DNA of 64,000 nucleotides from Planctomycetota bacterium (GCA_022711755.1 JAKLEA010000007.1:124001-188000), one strand, 5' to 3'. Shown: positions 26,455-35,148, numbered from the stretch's first letter. Numbers and translations: made by a program. The notes: generated by a model from the letters alone, not told the origin.

Positions 26455-27894
26455 TCACCCCGGTAACCGCAGCCGGAACGTCGTCCCCTCCCCTGGAGCG
26501 CTCTCCACGCGCACCTTGATGGCGTGATTGCGGGCCACCTGCGCCACAATCGCAAGCCCCAGCCCAGTTGACACCTTGTTGTGAGCTACGGCCTCCTCGG
26601 TTCGGAAATACTCGTCAAATATCCGAGACAATTTGCCGGTTTGTATCCCGATCCCCGAATCCTTGATCATCGCCTCAACGCCGTCGCCCTCCCGCGCCAG
26701 CGCAATCTCCACCCTGCCTCCATCTTTGGAATATATGATCGCGTTTGCGATCAGGTTCGTGAACATCATCCTCAACTGCTCCTCCGCCCCCCGTGTCATC
26801 GCGTGTCCAATGCGTTTTTCAACAACCACTTTCTTCTCATCGGCAAGCGGCATCAGGTTTCCGACGCACCACTCGATGACCTCGCCTAGGTCAACATCCT
26901 TCTGGTCGCTCTCGTGCTTCGTTACCCGCAGTTGCGCCAACAGGAGCATGTCCTTGATCTGTCCGGCAAGCCGCGTCCCCCTCTCATCCGTGCGCGCCAG
27001 AACCTCCCGCGCCTTCGGCGGAAGCTCTCCACAATAACCATTGAGAACCAGTTGGAGATTCGTCTGCAACGCGGCAAGCGGGGCCTTCAGTTCATGCGTC
27101 GTGAACGCCATCTGCCGAGCCTTCTCCTCCTGGGAGCGCAGAAGGCGCTCGTTAGCCGCAGCAAGGTCGTTCTCCCGCTGCCTGACTGTCTCGGACAGGC
27201 GCGATACCAGGGACCACACCACAAACCATATCCCCAGCGCCGACAGGACTTGCAACGCCAGTTGCCACTCCCTCATCTCCTCGGATCGCGCGTCGTGTCC
27301 CAGGAATATCCCATCCGGTTTCAGAATCCCGAAATGCTCCGCCCCGACGCAGGCGCAATACAACCCCGCCGCCACAAGCGTCACGGAAAAGCTGGCCCGC
27401 CGCGAGAAGAATATGCACGCCAACGCTATGTGGAACAGATATGCGAATGGAGCGTTCGTCTCGACGCTGCCCATAAAATGCACGACGCACGTCAGGATCA
27501 CAAGGTCGAATACGATCTGATACCAGAGCATTACCTTCGGACGCCGCGCCCCGGGCGATGTCGCAAGCGACCGGGTCTGGCGGAGAAACACGACATTGGC
27601 AAGCGCAAGCAGCGCAGCGACGGCGAACGGCCACGCCAGCCTCGACCTCAACCCGAGTTCCGAAAACAGGGATGGAATATAACTCGCCGCGCCCAGCGCC
27701 CATAAGGATATCACGACGAGCGCCCGCAGCCTGCAGAACCACTTTGCGTTCGACACAAGCAGTTCGCGCGACAGAGACAGGCGCTCCTCCGACCCGCCGG
27801 GAAAATGCTCCTCCATCGGCAGTTCGTAGACGCCCCTTGCGGCCTTTTCCGTCGTCTCGCCCCCTCTGGCGGCGGACATCGGGACTCCCTTCAT
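26455..27894 (-). CDS. Membrane-bound sensor histidine kinase
   Basis: 479 residues. The N-terminal part has about six hydrophobic helices (WFCRLRALVVISLWALGAAS through LQVLSALGIWFVVWSLVS) and no large periplasmic domain, so it may sense membrane or intramembrane signals. A short coiled coil (LSETVRQRENDLAAANERLL) leads to HisKA with phospho-acceptor His in FTTHELKAPLAAL. The HATPase_c domain follows with N box (MFTNLIANAIIYSKDGG), G1 (IKDSGIGI) and G2 (STGLGLAIVAQVA). No response regulator lies next to it. Its ATG overlaps the stop of the sulfite reductase gene (ATGA), which ties it to the sulfur operon; an in-frame ATG at 27879 has a better GGGAG and may be the real start. Confidence 0.9.
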   Translation of the reverse strand: MKGVPMSAARGGETTEKAARGVYELPMEEHFPGGSEERLSLSRELLVSNAKWFCRLRALVVISLWALGAASYIPSLFSELGLRSRLAWPFAVAALLALANVVFLRQTRSLATSPGARRPKVMLWYQIVFDLVILTCVVHFMGSVETNAPFAYLFHIALACIFFSRRASFSVTLVAAGLYCACVGAEHFGILKPDGIFLGHDARSEEMREWQLALQVLSALGIWFVVWSLVSRLSETVRQRENDLAAANERLLRSQEEKARQMAFTTHELKAPLAALQTNLQLVLNGYCGELPPKAREVLARTDERGTRLAGQIKDMLLLAQLRVTKHESDQKDVDLGEVIEWCVGNLMPLADEKKVVVEKRIGHAMTRGAEEQLRMMFTNLIANAIIYSKDGGRVEIALAREGDGVEAMIKDSGIGIQTGKLSRIFDEYFRTEEAVAHNKVSTGLGLAIVAQVARNHAIKVRVESAPGEGTTFRLRLPG

Positions 27895-29600
27895 TGCTTG
27901 TTTGGCGCGCCTATGCCCGGCGCGTCAAAGTCTTCATACATCATAGGCTCCGCCTCATAAGACGGCAACCCCTGATACCGTTCGCATAATGCGGACGCGA
28001 TATCCATTCCCCCGTTTGCCAGAAAAGAATCGAAGTCAGGATAAGAAGCAGATGCGCTGAAGGCTGAGAGCAGTTCGGCGGTCAGCGCGGGAACATTCCG
28101 GGCGGGAACCATTCCGGAAGGCAGCGCGAATGCTGTTCTGCCCTCCCCCTGACGCCCGCCGAGAAGCAGTCTGTAATGCGGAACCTTCCTGCCGTCTATC
28201 GTCCTGACGCCGCCGGAGAACCCGATATCAGCAATAAGATGCCGTCCGCAGGCGTTCGGGCATCCGCTTATCCCGATTTGGAGATCACAATTCCCGCTCA
28301 GGCCGGGCGCGTCGCCTTTCAGGTGGTCATACATGGCGCGCGCCAGACCGCGGGACGCACAGACGCCCATCCGGCAGGTTGACGCCCCGGCGCATGAAAC
28401 CATGTTCCGCAACAGCGGGAGAACGCTCCCAGCCAGGCCGATCCCATCAAGCGCCGCGTAAAGCCCCGCAGTTTCTCGCTCCGGAATCCATAACAGCACA
28501 AGGTTCTGCTGCGGCGTGACGCGAGCCTCAACCCCCGGAAACGCCTCAATCGCGCCGGCAAGACCGCGTAATGCTTCGGCGCCAATGTCGCCAAGCGGCA
28601 GGCTGATGTGCGCCATGCGATAACCGGGCTGTTTCTGCGGCTCGGTTGCGCAAGCGCGCCAAGTTCTGAAATCTGATGGAGTCTTACATCCGGCAGGTAC
28701 GACGCTGTCTGAACATCCGATTTCGCGCCTTCGCTCCGTGCCTGGACACGGGGCGGCATTTTCGGCTGCGGCAAGCTCGGATTTGTAAAGCGACGCGAAT
28801 TTGCCGAAACCGATCTTGTCCACAAGAAAACGCAGCCGGGCCTCCTTGCGATTTTCGCGGTTGCCGCGGGCGTGAAACACGGCCCTTACAGCGCGGACGA
28901 CGCGATAAATGCCGTCAGCCGGAACGAACTCCTCAAGCATTTCAGCAATACGGCTCCTGGCTCCCATCCCGCCACCGGCGCAGACGGCGAAACCCTCGAC
29001 TCCGTCTCGCGTCTTCGCAATCAAACCAACATCATTTACGCATGCCCCGGCGCAATCCTCGGAGCAACCGGAGAATGCGATCTTGAACTTGCGTGGAAGC
29101 TCATAGGACTGCCCGTCTCCGAGAAGCGCCTGTGTCAGATTGCGGCAATGCGGACCGAGGTCGAAACACTCCTTCGGACAGACGCCGGACAGACAGCACG
29201 CCGTAATGTTCCTCACCGTGTCCCCGCAGCCGCCCTTTGTGCTGAGACAGCCTTCGAGGAGCGCGCGCAGCGCCGGAGCGATGTTCTCCGCGATTACGCA
29301 GTGAATCTGCATGTCCTGGCGCGTGGTCGCATGGGCGGCTCCGGAACCGAATCTTTCCGCCGCAGCGGCTATCGCGCGCATGTGTTTCGCGGCGAGCGCC
29401 CCGCCGGGCAGACGAACGCGGAGCATGTAAGTTCCGTCGGTCCGCTGCTCGTATACGCCCATCGGAACACGCGCGCGCCGGAACTCCTCCGCTGAAAGCA
29501 GGCCCGACTTGAAACGCTCCGCCGCAAGGCCCAGCTTATCAATGTCGCCGCGTAGTCCCGGCGGCAACGGCAGTTCGCATTCCATCATTCCGCCTTCCAT
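27891..29600 (-). CDS. Sulfite (or nitrite) reductase, siroheme/4Fe-4S hemoprotein
   Basis: 569 residues. Two pseudo-symmetric halves carry ferredoxin-like and sulfite-reductase domains (RQDMQIHCV; TPQQNLVLLWI). The siroheme-[4Fe-4S] ligands are C-x5-C in VSCAGASTCRMG and C-x3-C in ISGCPNACGRH. The first half also keeps Cys pairs (ITACCLSGVCPKEC, FSGCSEDCAGAC), as in the ferredoxin-dependent family. Placement behind APS reductase makes six-electron reduction of sulfite to sulfide the best guess; ferredoxin-nitrite reductases are close relatives. The C-terminal tail from about residue 525 is variable. The start at 29600 has a weak GGATGG; an in-frame ATG at 29588 or 29585 is possible. Confidence 0.88.
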   Translation of the reverse strand: MEGGMMECELPLPPGLRGDIDKLGLAAERFKSGLLSAEEFRRARVPMGVYEQRTDGTYMLRVRLPGGALAAKHMRAIAAAAERFGSGAAHATTRQDMQIHCVIAENIAPALRALLEGCLSTKGGCGDTVRNITACCLSGVCPKECFDLGPHCRNLTQALLGDGQSYELPRKFKIAFSGCSEDCAGACVNDVGLIAKTRDGVEGFAVCAGGGMGARSRIAEMLEEFVPADGIYRVVRAVRAVFHARGNRENRKEARLRFLVDKIGFGKFASLYKSELAAAENAAPCPGTERRREIGCSDSVVPAGCKTPSDFRTWRACATEPQKQPGYRMAHISLPLGDIGAEALRGLAGAIEAFPGVEARVTPQQNLVLLWIPERETAGLYAALDGIGLAGSVLPLLRNMVSCAGASTCRMGVCASRGLARAMYDHLKGDAPGLSGNCDLQIGISGCPNACGRHLIADIGFSGGVRTIDGRKVPHYRLLLGGRQGEGRTAFALPSGMVPARNVPALTAELLSAFSASASYPDFDSFLANGGMDIASALCERYQGLPSYEAEPMMYEDFDAPGIGAPNKQ

Positions 29601-29651
29601 GTTCGTCCATCCAACCCCGCGAATCGCACTCTCATGGCCGTCCGAAACAAG

Positions 29652-30398
29652 TCACGCGACCGCCCAGCCGAGTTCCGCATAGAACGCCCGCGCATCGTCC
29701 GTCGTCAGGAAGTCCATGAATCGCGTCGCGTCCTGGGGATTCTTCGAGAACGACAGCAGGGCAACGCCCGTCCCGCGCCAGACCTCCTGCGATTCGCGCA
29801 TCCGGACTATCTCGATCCGGCCGGGCGCAAGATGCCCGAACGCCGTCCACCCGAACGCCGCGTCAACCTGCCGGTCCGCAACCGCCTCGACGATGGCGAC
29901 GCATCCGTTAGCGCGGAACGTGATGTTCCGCCTCACGGCGTCAAGCAGACCCGTCCGCGCCGTGACGTCCTCCCAAAGCCCCTTCAGGCAGTCAATCATT
30001 GAGATCGCCACCCTGACGCCCGGGCGCGCGAGGTCCTCAAGACCGGTTATTCTCGCCGGATTACCCGCCGGCACGACGATCGCCGACCTCCGGAACGCAA
30101 TCGTGCGCCGCTGTCCCTTGCGGACGATGCCGCGCACCTCCCCGTCATCAAGCAGGTACTCCGCGCCTCCGATGGCCAGATCGTGAATCCCGGCGTCGGC
30201 GATCTCAAGCAGGAAATCGTCCCCGCCGGTTTCGCCGACGGCCTCCTCGGCAACAGGTTTCGCGCAATGTCTTGCGCAGACGCTGATGTCAACGCGAACG
30301 CCCGTCCTCTCCTGGAACAGGCGCGCCGCCTTCTCCAGCGGCGCCGCGCACGCCCGCGCCGAAAAAATCCTTACCACTCTTTCTTCTGATGTGCCCAT
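29652..30398 (-). CDS. Cys-rich ModA-like oxyanion-binding protein without signal peptide
   Basis: 248 residues with the type II periplasmic-binding fold of the molybdate/sulfate-binding family: VVRIFSARACAAPLEKAARLF at the N-terminus, AIVVPAGNPARITGLEDLARPGVRVAI in the middle, and NPQDATRFMDFLTTDDARAFY at the end. Family members are exported; this one starts MGTSEERVVRIFSA with no hydrophobic signal or lipobox, so it should be cytoplasmic. It has an unusual number of cysteines (ARAC, VCARHC, MIDC, NGC). No ABC permease or ATPase is adjacent. Lying between APS reductase and sulfite reductase, it may bind sulfite, sulfate or APS, deliver the anion, or sense it; these are inferences. The start has GAAAGGAAA upstream. 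Confidence 0.78.
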   Translation of the reverse strand: MGTSEERVVRIFSARACAAPLEKAARLFQERTGVRVDISVCARHCAKPVAEEAVGETGGDDFLLEIADAGIHDLAIGGAEYLLDDGEVRGIVRKGQRRTIAFRRSAIVVPAGNPARITGLEDLARPGVRVAISMIDCLKGLWEDVTARTGLLDAVRRNITFRANGCVAIVEAVADRQVDAAFGWTAFGHLAPGRIEIVRMRESQEVWRGTGVALLSFSKNPQDATRFMDFLTTDDARAFYAELGWAVA

Positions 30399-30455
30399 CT
30401 TCTGTTTCCTTTCGACAGCCGCGCGCAGACGCGGCTCAACCGTCCCGCCGATAGA

Positions 30456-31172
30456 TTAAATCTGGTAGTCGGTTTTCAGTGGTCTGGTGTGTATCCCGCA
30501 CTCCCCGCCGCACTTGCTGGTCCCGATCCATCTGCCGGCCCTTTCGTCAGCGCCGAGGCTGATCTTTGTGCATGGAGCGCAGCCTAGCGAGCGATACCCC
30601 TCGGCGTAAAGAGGATTCACGGGAACGCCGAAAACAGCCAGATATTGCCATATCTCCCTTTCGTGCCAGATCAGGATGGGATTGAGCTTCAACAGACCCT
30701 TGTCCCGCTCCTCAAGCTCCTGGAAGTCGGTCCTGGTCCGGCCTTCGGTGCAACGCAGACCGGTCACCCAGCAAGCCACATTCATCTCCCTGACCGCCCT
30801 CCGGGTCGGCTCGACCTTAAGTATGTCGCAGCAGCGATCCGGCTCGGTAAGGTACAACTCATCCGGTATCTCCGCGTCGTTGTTGAAAATCCTCAATTCG
30901 GGGTATCGGGCGACAGTCTTCCTCATGAACTCCCTGGTCTCAACCGGCTTGTAGCGGGTCGTGACGATGAAACCGCGAATATCCGGGCTTACACGCTTGG
31001 CCAGGTCCCAGACCACGCAGGAATCCTTCCCGAGGCTGTGCGCCACAACGAGAAAATCGCCATAGAGACGATGAGCCTCGCGGATTAGATCCAGGGATCT
31101 CTCGACCTTCTGCGCAAAGTTTAAACCGTCAACCAGAGTTTTTACGTCCGCTTGCGCCACTTCTTGCGACAT
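30456..31172 (-). CDS. cysH: Adenylylsulfate (APS) reductase, assimilatory CysH type
   Basis: Reduces APS to sulfite and AMP with thioredoxin-type electrons. 238 residues. The PP-loop is VAHSLGKDSCVVW (44-55). The pattern of C114-C115 and C198-x2-C201 gives the four ligands of the [4Fe-4S] cluster that separates APS reductases from PAPS reductases. The catalytic Cys is C225 in GGECGIH near the C-terminus, four residues after C221. The start has an excellent AAAGGAGA. ATP sulfurylase is not in the window. The gene follows the DUF2061 protein by 15 bases. Confidence 0.94.
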   Translation of the reverse strand: MSQEVAQADVKTLVDGLNFAQKVERSLDLIREAHRLYGDFLVVAHSLGKDSCVVWDLAKRVSPDIRGFIVTTRYKPVETREFMRKTVARYPELRIFNNDAEIPDELYLTEPDRCCDILKVEPTRRAVREMNVACWVTGLRCTEGRTRTDFQELEERDKGLLKLNPILIWHEREIWQYLAVFGVPVNPLYAEGYRSLGCAPCTKISLGADERAGRWIGTSKCGGECGIHTRPLKTDYQI

Positions 31173-31187
31173 TGCTTTCTCCTTTCC

Positions 31188-31424
31188 TCAGATGTTGTAC
31201 TCCGGCTCTTTCGCCAATCCGAATGACAGGCGATTCCAGAGCCTTTCATGCCCGTAGTAGACTCCAATCTTGACAAGCGTATCAATCGCTCCTACTGACA
31301 ATGCTGTGTGAATCTGACCGGTCAATACCCCCGCTACTGTTGCCGTGACGAAGGCCCCGATCAGTCTGTAACTGAATGTTTTTACAATGCTGCGGGTGTG
31401 TGAATCTGTTTTCTTGTGCTTCAT
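31188..31424 (-). CDS. DUF2061 small membrane protein
   Basis: 78 residues with two predicted helices. The pattern RSIVKTFSYRLIGAFVTA, then VGAIDTLVKIGVYYGHERLW, matches the DUF2061 family, which frequently sits beside sulfate-assimilation genes. Its biochemical role is not known. It is the first gene downstream of the Rrf2 regulator, 46 bases away, and no good ribosome site is visible before the ATG. Confidence 0.85.
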   Translation of the reverse strand: MKHKKTDSHTRSIVKTFSYRLIGAFVTATVAGVLTGQIHTALSVGAIDTLVKIGVYYGHERLWNRLSFGLAKEPEYNI

Positions 31425-31470
31425 CTTAGTATTCCGACCGTCTTACTGATGTATTGTTCACAAAAAAAAG

Positions 31471-31920
31471 TCAAATGATGTATGTTGAAGCCTGGTTGGC
31501 CATTGCCTGGACTTGCCGGTCCAACAGGTCCTTGAACGTCGTCCCGCGATAGACCGTATCAATCCCGGCCTCGATTTCACGCCAGATCGGATCAAATGCG
31601 CCCTCGGCATGCCCATTCCCGGATTCTTCCGAGTCTACCGGTGACGGAGTGATAACCTGTGGCGGCCCCTGCACGAAACAGATAATGTCGCCGACTGAAA
31701 TCTCCTCAGGCCGTCGCGCCAGGTAGTAACCACCGGAAACTCCCCTCTTGGCCTCCACAAACCGCCCCTGTTTGAGTTGGTTGAGGATGACCTCCAGGAA
31801 CCGCACCGGAACCCCCTGCTTCCGGGCAATGACCGGCGACTTCACCGGCCCTTGCCCATATCGTCTGGAAAGCTCAAGAACAGCCTTCAGCGCGTATTGA
31901 CATTTGTGTGTAATCAACAT
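31471..31920 (-). CDS. Rrf2-family transcriptional regulator
   Basis: 149 residues with the winged-helix N-terminus typical of Rrf2 (ITHKCQYALKAVLELSRRYG, PVRFLEVILNQLKQGRFVEA, RGVSGGYYLARRPEEISVGD). The three-cysteine cluster of IscR/NsrR is absent, so an Fe-S sensor is unlikely; it is closer in design to CymR, which senses cysteine status through a partner enzyme. As the first gene of the sulfur operon it probably controls it and itself. AAAGGA precedes the ATG at 31920, and a near-consensus promoter lies upstream. Confidence 0.9.
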   Translation of the reverse strand: MLITHKCQYALKAVLELSRRYGQGPVKSPVIARKQGVPVRFLEVILNQLKQGRFVEAKRGVSGGYYLARRPEEISVGDIICFVQGPPQVITPSPVDSEESGNGHAEGAFDPIWREIEAGIDTVYRGTTFKDLLDRQVQAMANQASTYII

Positions 31921-31952
31921 CGCGGAAATCCTTTATCACTATGTCTATCGTC

Positions 31953-31981
31953 ATTATCATCATTCCGACACGATTTGTCAA
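31953..31981 (-). promoter_or_regulatory. Strong sigma70-type promoter of the sulfur operon
   Basis: On the minus strand TTGACA, 17 bases, GATAAT, 33 bases before the Rrf2 regulator start. A loose dyad (ATCGT 31947-31951 / ACGAT 31970-31974) spans the -10 and spacer and could be the autoregulatory operator. Confidence 0.7.
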
Positions 31982-32025
31982 GCCCTTTTTGAAAAAACCT
32001 ATCCGTTCGCCGACTCTTCTGTTCC

Positions 32026-32799
32026 TTACCCAACCGCATACGCCGGACGGTTCATATAAAAAACAACCGGCAGGTCAGGCAGTTTTTCGCGCATATGCGC
32101 GACAAAATGCTCCAACCCGGGATTCTCGCTCGCTGCATGACCCGTCTCGATCAGGGCGACTCCCGCATCCTGCGCAGCGTAGAATGAATACTCGTCCGTC
32201 TCCCCGGCAATAAGCGTATCAGGCATGTAGCCAAGCATTTTCTGGATGAATCCTGCGTTGATGCTCAGCCCCAGTCCGCCCCACGGCAACCCTACCCGCC
32301 TGACGATGTGACCTTCCGACGCCCAATGTCTCGCGGCCTTCAAACCCATCGCATGTTTGACGGCGTCAAAAAATTCCACAAACGGAGTCGGGTTGATATC
32401 GTAGATTCTGACGTATCCGTCAACTTCCTTCACGCTCGGATTAGCCAAACCTAGCCGCGCGCCGAAATCGTCGAGGATGCAGAATTTGTCCAGGGGGCCG
32501 TGCGCGCGGATTACGGAAACTCCGCTACGACCCAGCAGCCCAAGCCGCGCGGCATTCACCGGCCCGGCAAGTTGATCAACATTTCCCCCAGCATACGAAG
32601 GCGGAAACAGCGCGTCCTCGTGGCAAAGAACAACGTTCAGTCCGCGCCGTACAGCTTCCCGGATTGATTCACAAGCACACATCCAGCAGACCAGAACCCC
32701 CGTCACCTCTGCTTCGGGATTGCCGAATCGGACACCGTTCTCCGATGCCCAACCACATCCAAGATTCTGAATCCACTCGCTCAGTTCTCCGACCTTCAT
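32026..32799 (-). CDS. Nif3-family (DUF34) dinuclear-metal protein
   Basis: 257 residues of the Nif3-like hexameric, dimetal-binding family (GTP cyclohydrolase I type 2-like annotations exist; function is unsettled). Visible ligands and motifs: VVLCHEDALFPP (His of the metal pair), LGRSGVSVIRAHGPLDKF, LIAGETDEYSFYAAQDAGVALIETGHAASENPGLEHFV near the end, with the conserved E-T-D and GH-x2-SE. The start was chosen at 32799 because GGGGGA lies 8 bases upstream and the position is clear of the preceding glycosylase gene; the open frame extends to 33012 on paper. Confidence 0.85.
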   Translation of the reverse strand: MKVGELSEWIQNLGCGWASENGVRFGNPEAEVTGVLVCWMCACESIREAVRRGLNVVLCHEDALFPPSYAGGNVDQLAGPVNAARLGLLGRSGVSVIRAHGPLDKFCILDDFGARLGLANPSVKEVDGYVRIYDINPTPFVEFFDAVKHAMGLKAARHWASEGHIVRRVGLPWGGLGLSINAGFIQKMLGYMPDTLIAGETDEYSFYAAQDAGVALIETGHAASENPGLEHFVAHMREKLPDLPVVFYMNRPAYAVG

Positions 32800-32828
32800 C
32801 TCTTCATCCCCCGCTGCAATGTTCACTT

Positions 32829-33725
32829 TCACAGCCCACGGGTCAAGACCGCAAGGGCAACCTTCAAGTCCTGCCATGATGCATCCTTCGCTCCCGGGCT
32901 TCGCAGCAAATAGGCCGGATGATACGTCGGGACGAGGGGAAATCCCTCGTAGATGAAAATCCGGCCCCGCATCATGCTCATGCTCTCGCTGCCGCCCGTC
33001 AGGAAATGGCACGCCGGCAGCCCCAGCGCGATTATCACCTTCGGTTTAATGGCCGATATCTGCCGTTTCAGGAACGGCCCGCACGCAGCCACCTCGTCAG
33101 GCATCGGCGCTCGATTCTCCGGCGGACGGCTCTTCAGCACATTGGCGATGAACACGTCTTCGCGTTTGCGCCCCATCGCCCGGATCATCTTGTCCAGCAG
33201 TTTCCCGGCCCTCCCCACGAATGGCCTACCCTGCGCGTCTTCATCAGCCCCCGGGGCCTCGCCGACAAACATTATTTCGGCCTTTGGATTGCCCTCGCCG
33301 AAGACAAGCTTGCCCCGCGTCTGCCACAGACTACATCGCCGGCAGTCCCCGAGGTCTTCCATGATCTTCTCAAGCGTCTCATCCCGGGCCGCGTCGCTCA
33401 GAAGATCCCGGTCGAGGCGTATCACCTGCCGGTCAAGGAGCCTGTCCATCTCCTCCGCGATTATCGCATCGGCTCGACCGACGCTCGTTGGGGCAGGTTT
33501 CAAGTCCATCCCCGCGCTTCCCGTATTGACGATTGCTTGATCTGGCGCGATGACATGATCTCTCGACTCCGCCGCTGAGTCCACGCGGGGCGATTCGGAT
33601 TGCCCCTTGCGAGGCGAAAGAAATATGTCATCAGCCCCGAAGGCGCGCTCCATCTCCAGCCTTTCTCTGACAGCCATTCTGACGCGATCGCGGGACGCCT
33701 CGTGCGCCGATTTCTCACTTGCCAT
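32829..33725 (-). CDS. Family 4 (Fe-S) uracil-DNA glycosylase
   Basis: Removes uracil from DNA. 298 residues; the catalytic domain is the C-terminal ~200. Motif A is [20 protein letters not shown], the family-4 form in which Glu replaces the usual catalytic Asp, and the leucine-loop motif is TYHPAYLLR. The four [4Fe-4S] ligands are present: the CRRC pair, AACGPFLK and LPACHFL. The N-terminal ~110 residues are charged and low in conservation, an extension also seen in phage-polymerase-related and thermophile homologues. The ATG overlaps the end of tatC by 11 bases with GGAGG upstream, so the two are coupled. Confidence 0.93.
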   Translation of the reverse strand: MASEKSAHEASRDRVRMAVRERLEMERAFGADDIFLSPRKGQSESPRVDSAAESRDHVIAPDQAIVNTGSAGMDLKPAPTSVGRADAIIAEEMDRLLDRQVIRLDRDLLSDAARDETLEKIMEDLGDCRRCSLWQTRGKLVFGEGNPKAEIMFVGEAPGADEDAQGRPFVGRAGKLLDKMIRAMGRKREDVFIANVLKSRPPENRAPMPDEVAACGPFLKRQISAIKPKVIIALGLPACHFLTGGSESMSMMRGRIFIYEGFPLVPTYHPAYLLRSPGAKDASWQDLKVALAVLTRGL

Positions 33726-35070
33726 TTTGCGCCTCCGGCGATTTCTCAGAAGGCTCCGGCGCGCCGCCCGGCAGATGCCATTTCCGTTTGAGCTGTTCGA
33801 TATCGGCTGGTCTGCCCGCCAGGTTGACGGTCAGGCTCCGCCCTTCCTCGACAACGTGTTCCTGCTTTCGGAGGCTTAATCGAAGATTGCCCTTCATTGC
33901 CGTCAACGTCAGTTCTGAGGTTCTCTCGTCGAATAAAATCTCCCCGTCGCCCTCGCAATCAACCTTTGCCTCGGCGATGAGCCCGACCGCGAAGACCTCC
34001 TTGCTCTTTGCAGACCTGAGAATGAGCAGTTCGCCGCGATTCAGTCGGGCCTTGTCCTTGCCGTCAACGATGAGGGAAGTCCCCGGGCCGAGAACAAGGG
34101 TCCAACCGTTCTTGCCGCCTGAAGTGATTCGCATCCGTTCGGTAGGGCCGGTTTCAAGCTCCTTCTCCCGCGGCACGCGGATGACGTTTCCCCCTGCGGT
34201 CGTTGTCGGGTCCTCCGCCATGGATATAACCTGCGCGTCCGCCACCGGCCATCGTTTCATCATTACGATCCCGCCGACGACCAAAAGGACAGCCAGCGTC
34301 ACGCCGCGCGCAAAAACATAGATGTTCCTTCGCGTCGGGGCGACCAGCAGGATGCCGACCTCATAAAGAAGTATTATCGGCACCGCCACGAGAGCCTGGC
34401 TGAAAACGTCAGGACTTGGCGTCAGGACTGCGCCGAGGACGAACGCTCCTATGATCGCGTATTTGCGTTGCGCAATATAGTCCTCAGCCTTGACAATGTT
34501 TATGCGTTCGATGACCAGCATCACCAGGGGAGTCTGGAAGACCAGGCCCAGCATGAAAGTCATCGTGAAGAACAAGGTCACATACTCCCCGACCTTTATC
34601 TGCGGGGTTACAGTCGCAGGGCTGAGGCGCAACACGAACTCGAAACCGTATGGCAGCATTACGAAGTAGCCGAAGAGCGCGCCGACCAGGAAACTCCCGA
34701 AGACGAACGGCGCGGCCTTACGCACGTAGGAGCGTTCGCGCTGATACAATCCAGCCGAAACGAATGCCCAAACCTCATAAGCAATGAACGGCGAACCTAT
34801 CATCGCCGCCACGATAAAGCAGGACTTCATCATCGCCAGCACGTTCTCGAAATATCCCGTCTGGATCAGACCGACGGGCAGCCCCAGCCTGCGCATTGCG
34901 CGCTCATGCGGATAAGAAACGATGGCAAACACCCAGTTCCATCGCGCCATGCCGAGCATGAAGCCGACTATCAGTACGGCCAGGGAACGCATGACGCGGA
35001 CGCGGAGTTCCGCGAAGTGCTCTCCGAGGGGTAGCTTCCTGTCAACTTCTGGGGGATCTTCGGATGGCAA
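33715..35070 (-). CDS. tatC: TatC with extra membrane helix and FecR-like C-terminal domain
   Basis: The core (about 12-248) is a complete TatC, the substrate receptor of the twin-arginine translocase: LGEHFAELRVRVMRSL, SPFIAYEVWAFVSAGLYQRER, MLPYGFEF, the conserved GEYVTLFFTM segment and LTPSPDVFSQ. Normal TatC ends here. This protein continues with a seventh hydrophobic helix (254-271, GVTLAVLLVVGGIVMM) and ~180 further residues. Residues about 315-420 (GWTLVLGPGTSLIVDG, LNRGELLILRS, GEGDGEILFDERTSELTL-like strands) form a beta-rich FecR-like domain that the extra helix would place in the periplasm. The start codon is TTG at 35070. Twin-arginine substrates occur at 11502 and 18115 in this window. 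Confidence 0.88.
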   Translation of the reverse strand: MPSEDPPEVDRKLPLGEHFAELRVRVMRSLAVLIVGFMLGMARWNWVFAIVSYPHERAMRRLGLPVGLIQTGYFENVLAMMKSCFIVAAMIGSPFIAYEVWAFVSAGLYQRERSYVRKAAPFVFGSFLVGALFGYFVMLPYGFEFVLRLSPATVTPQIKVGEYVTLFFTMTFMLGLVFQTPLVMLVIERINIVKAEDYIAQRKYAIIGAFVLGAVLTPSPDVFSQALVAVPIILLYEVGILLVAPTRRNIYVFARGVTLAVLLVVGGIVMMKRWPVADAQVISMAEDPTTTAGGNVIRVPREKELETGPTERMRITSGGKNGWTLVLGPGTSLIVDGKDKARLNRGELLILRSAKSKEVFAVGLIAEAKVDCEGDGEILFDERTSELTLTAMKGNLRLSLRKQEHVVEEGRSLTVNLAGRPADIEQLKRKWHLPGGAPEPSEKSPEAQNGK

Positions 35071-35148
35071 TTCAGTGACGCTCGTTCAAGGCGGGAGACC
35101 CGCGCGTATCTCTGATTGAGTCCGTTTCCGGAGCCGGCAGCATTGGCA

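Noticed and set aside
26210..26458. 82-codon minus-strand frame after the sensor kinase gene
   Set aside because: It overlaps the bidirectional terminator and the end of the surface protein gene, and its composition is unlike coding sequence here.
29652..30398. Classical periplasmic molybdate-binding protein ModA
   Set aside because: There is no signal peptide or lipobox and no modB/modC nearby, so the standard transporter role is not supported.
35091..35103. GCGGG-aga-CCCGC hairpin between the giant kinase gene and tatC
   Set aside because: Only 5 bp and no T tract on either side, so not supported as a terminator.
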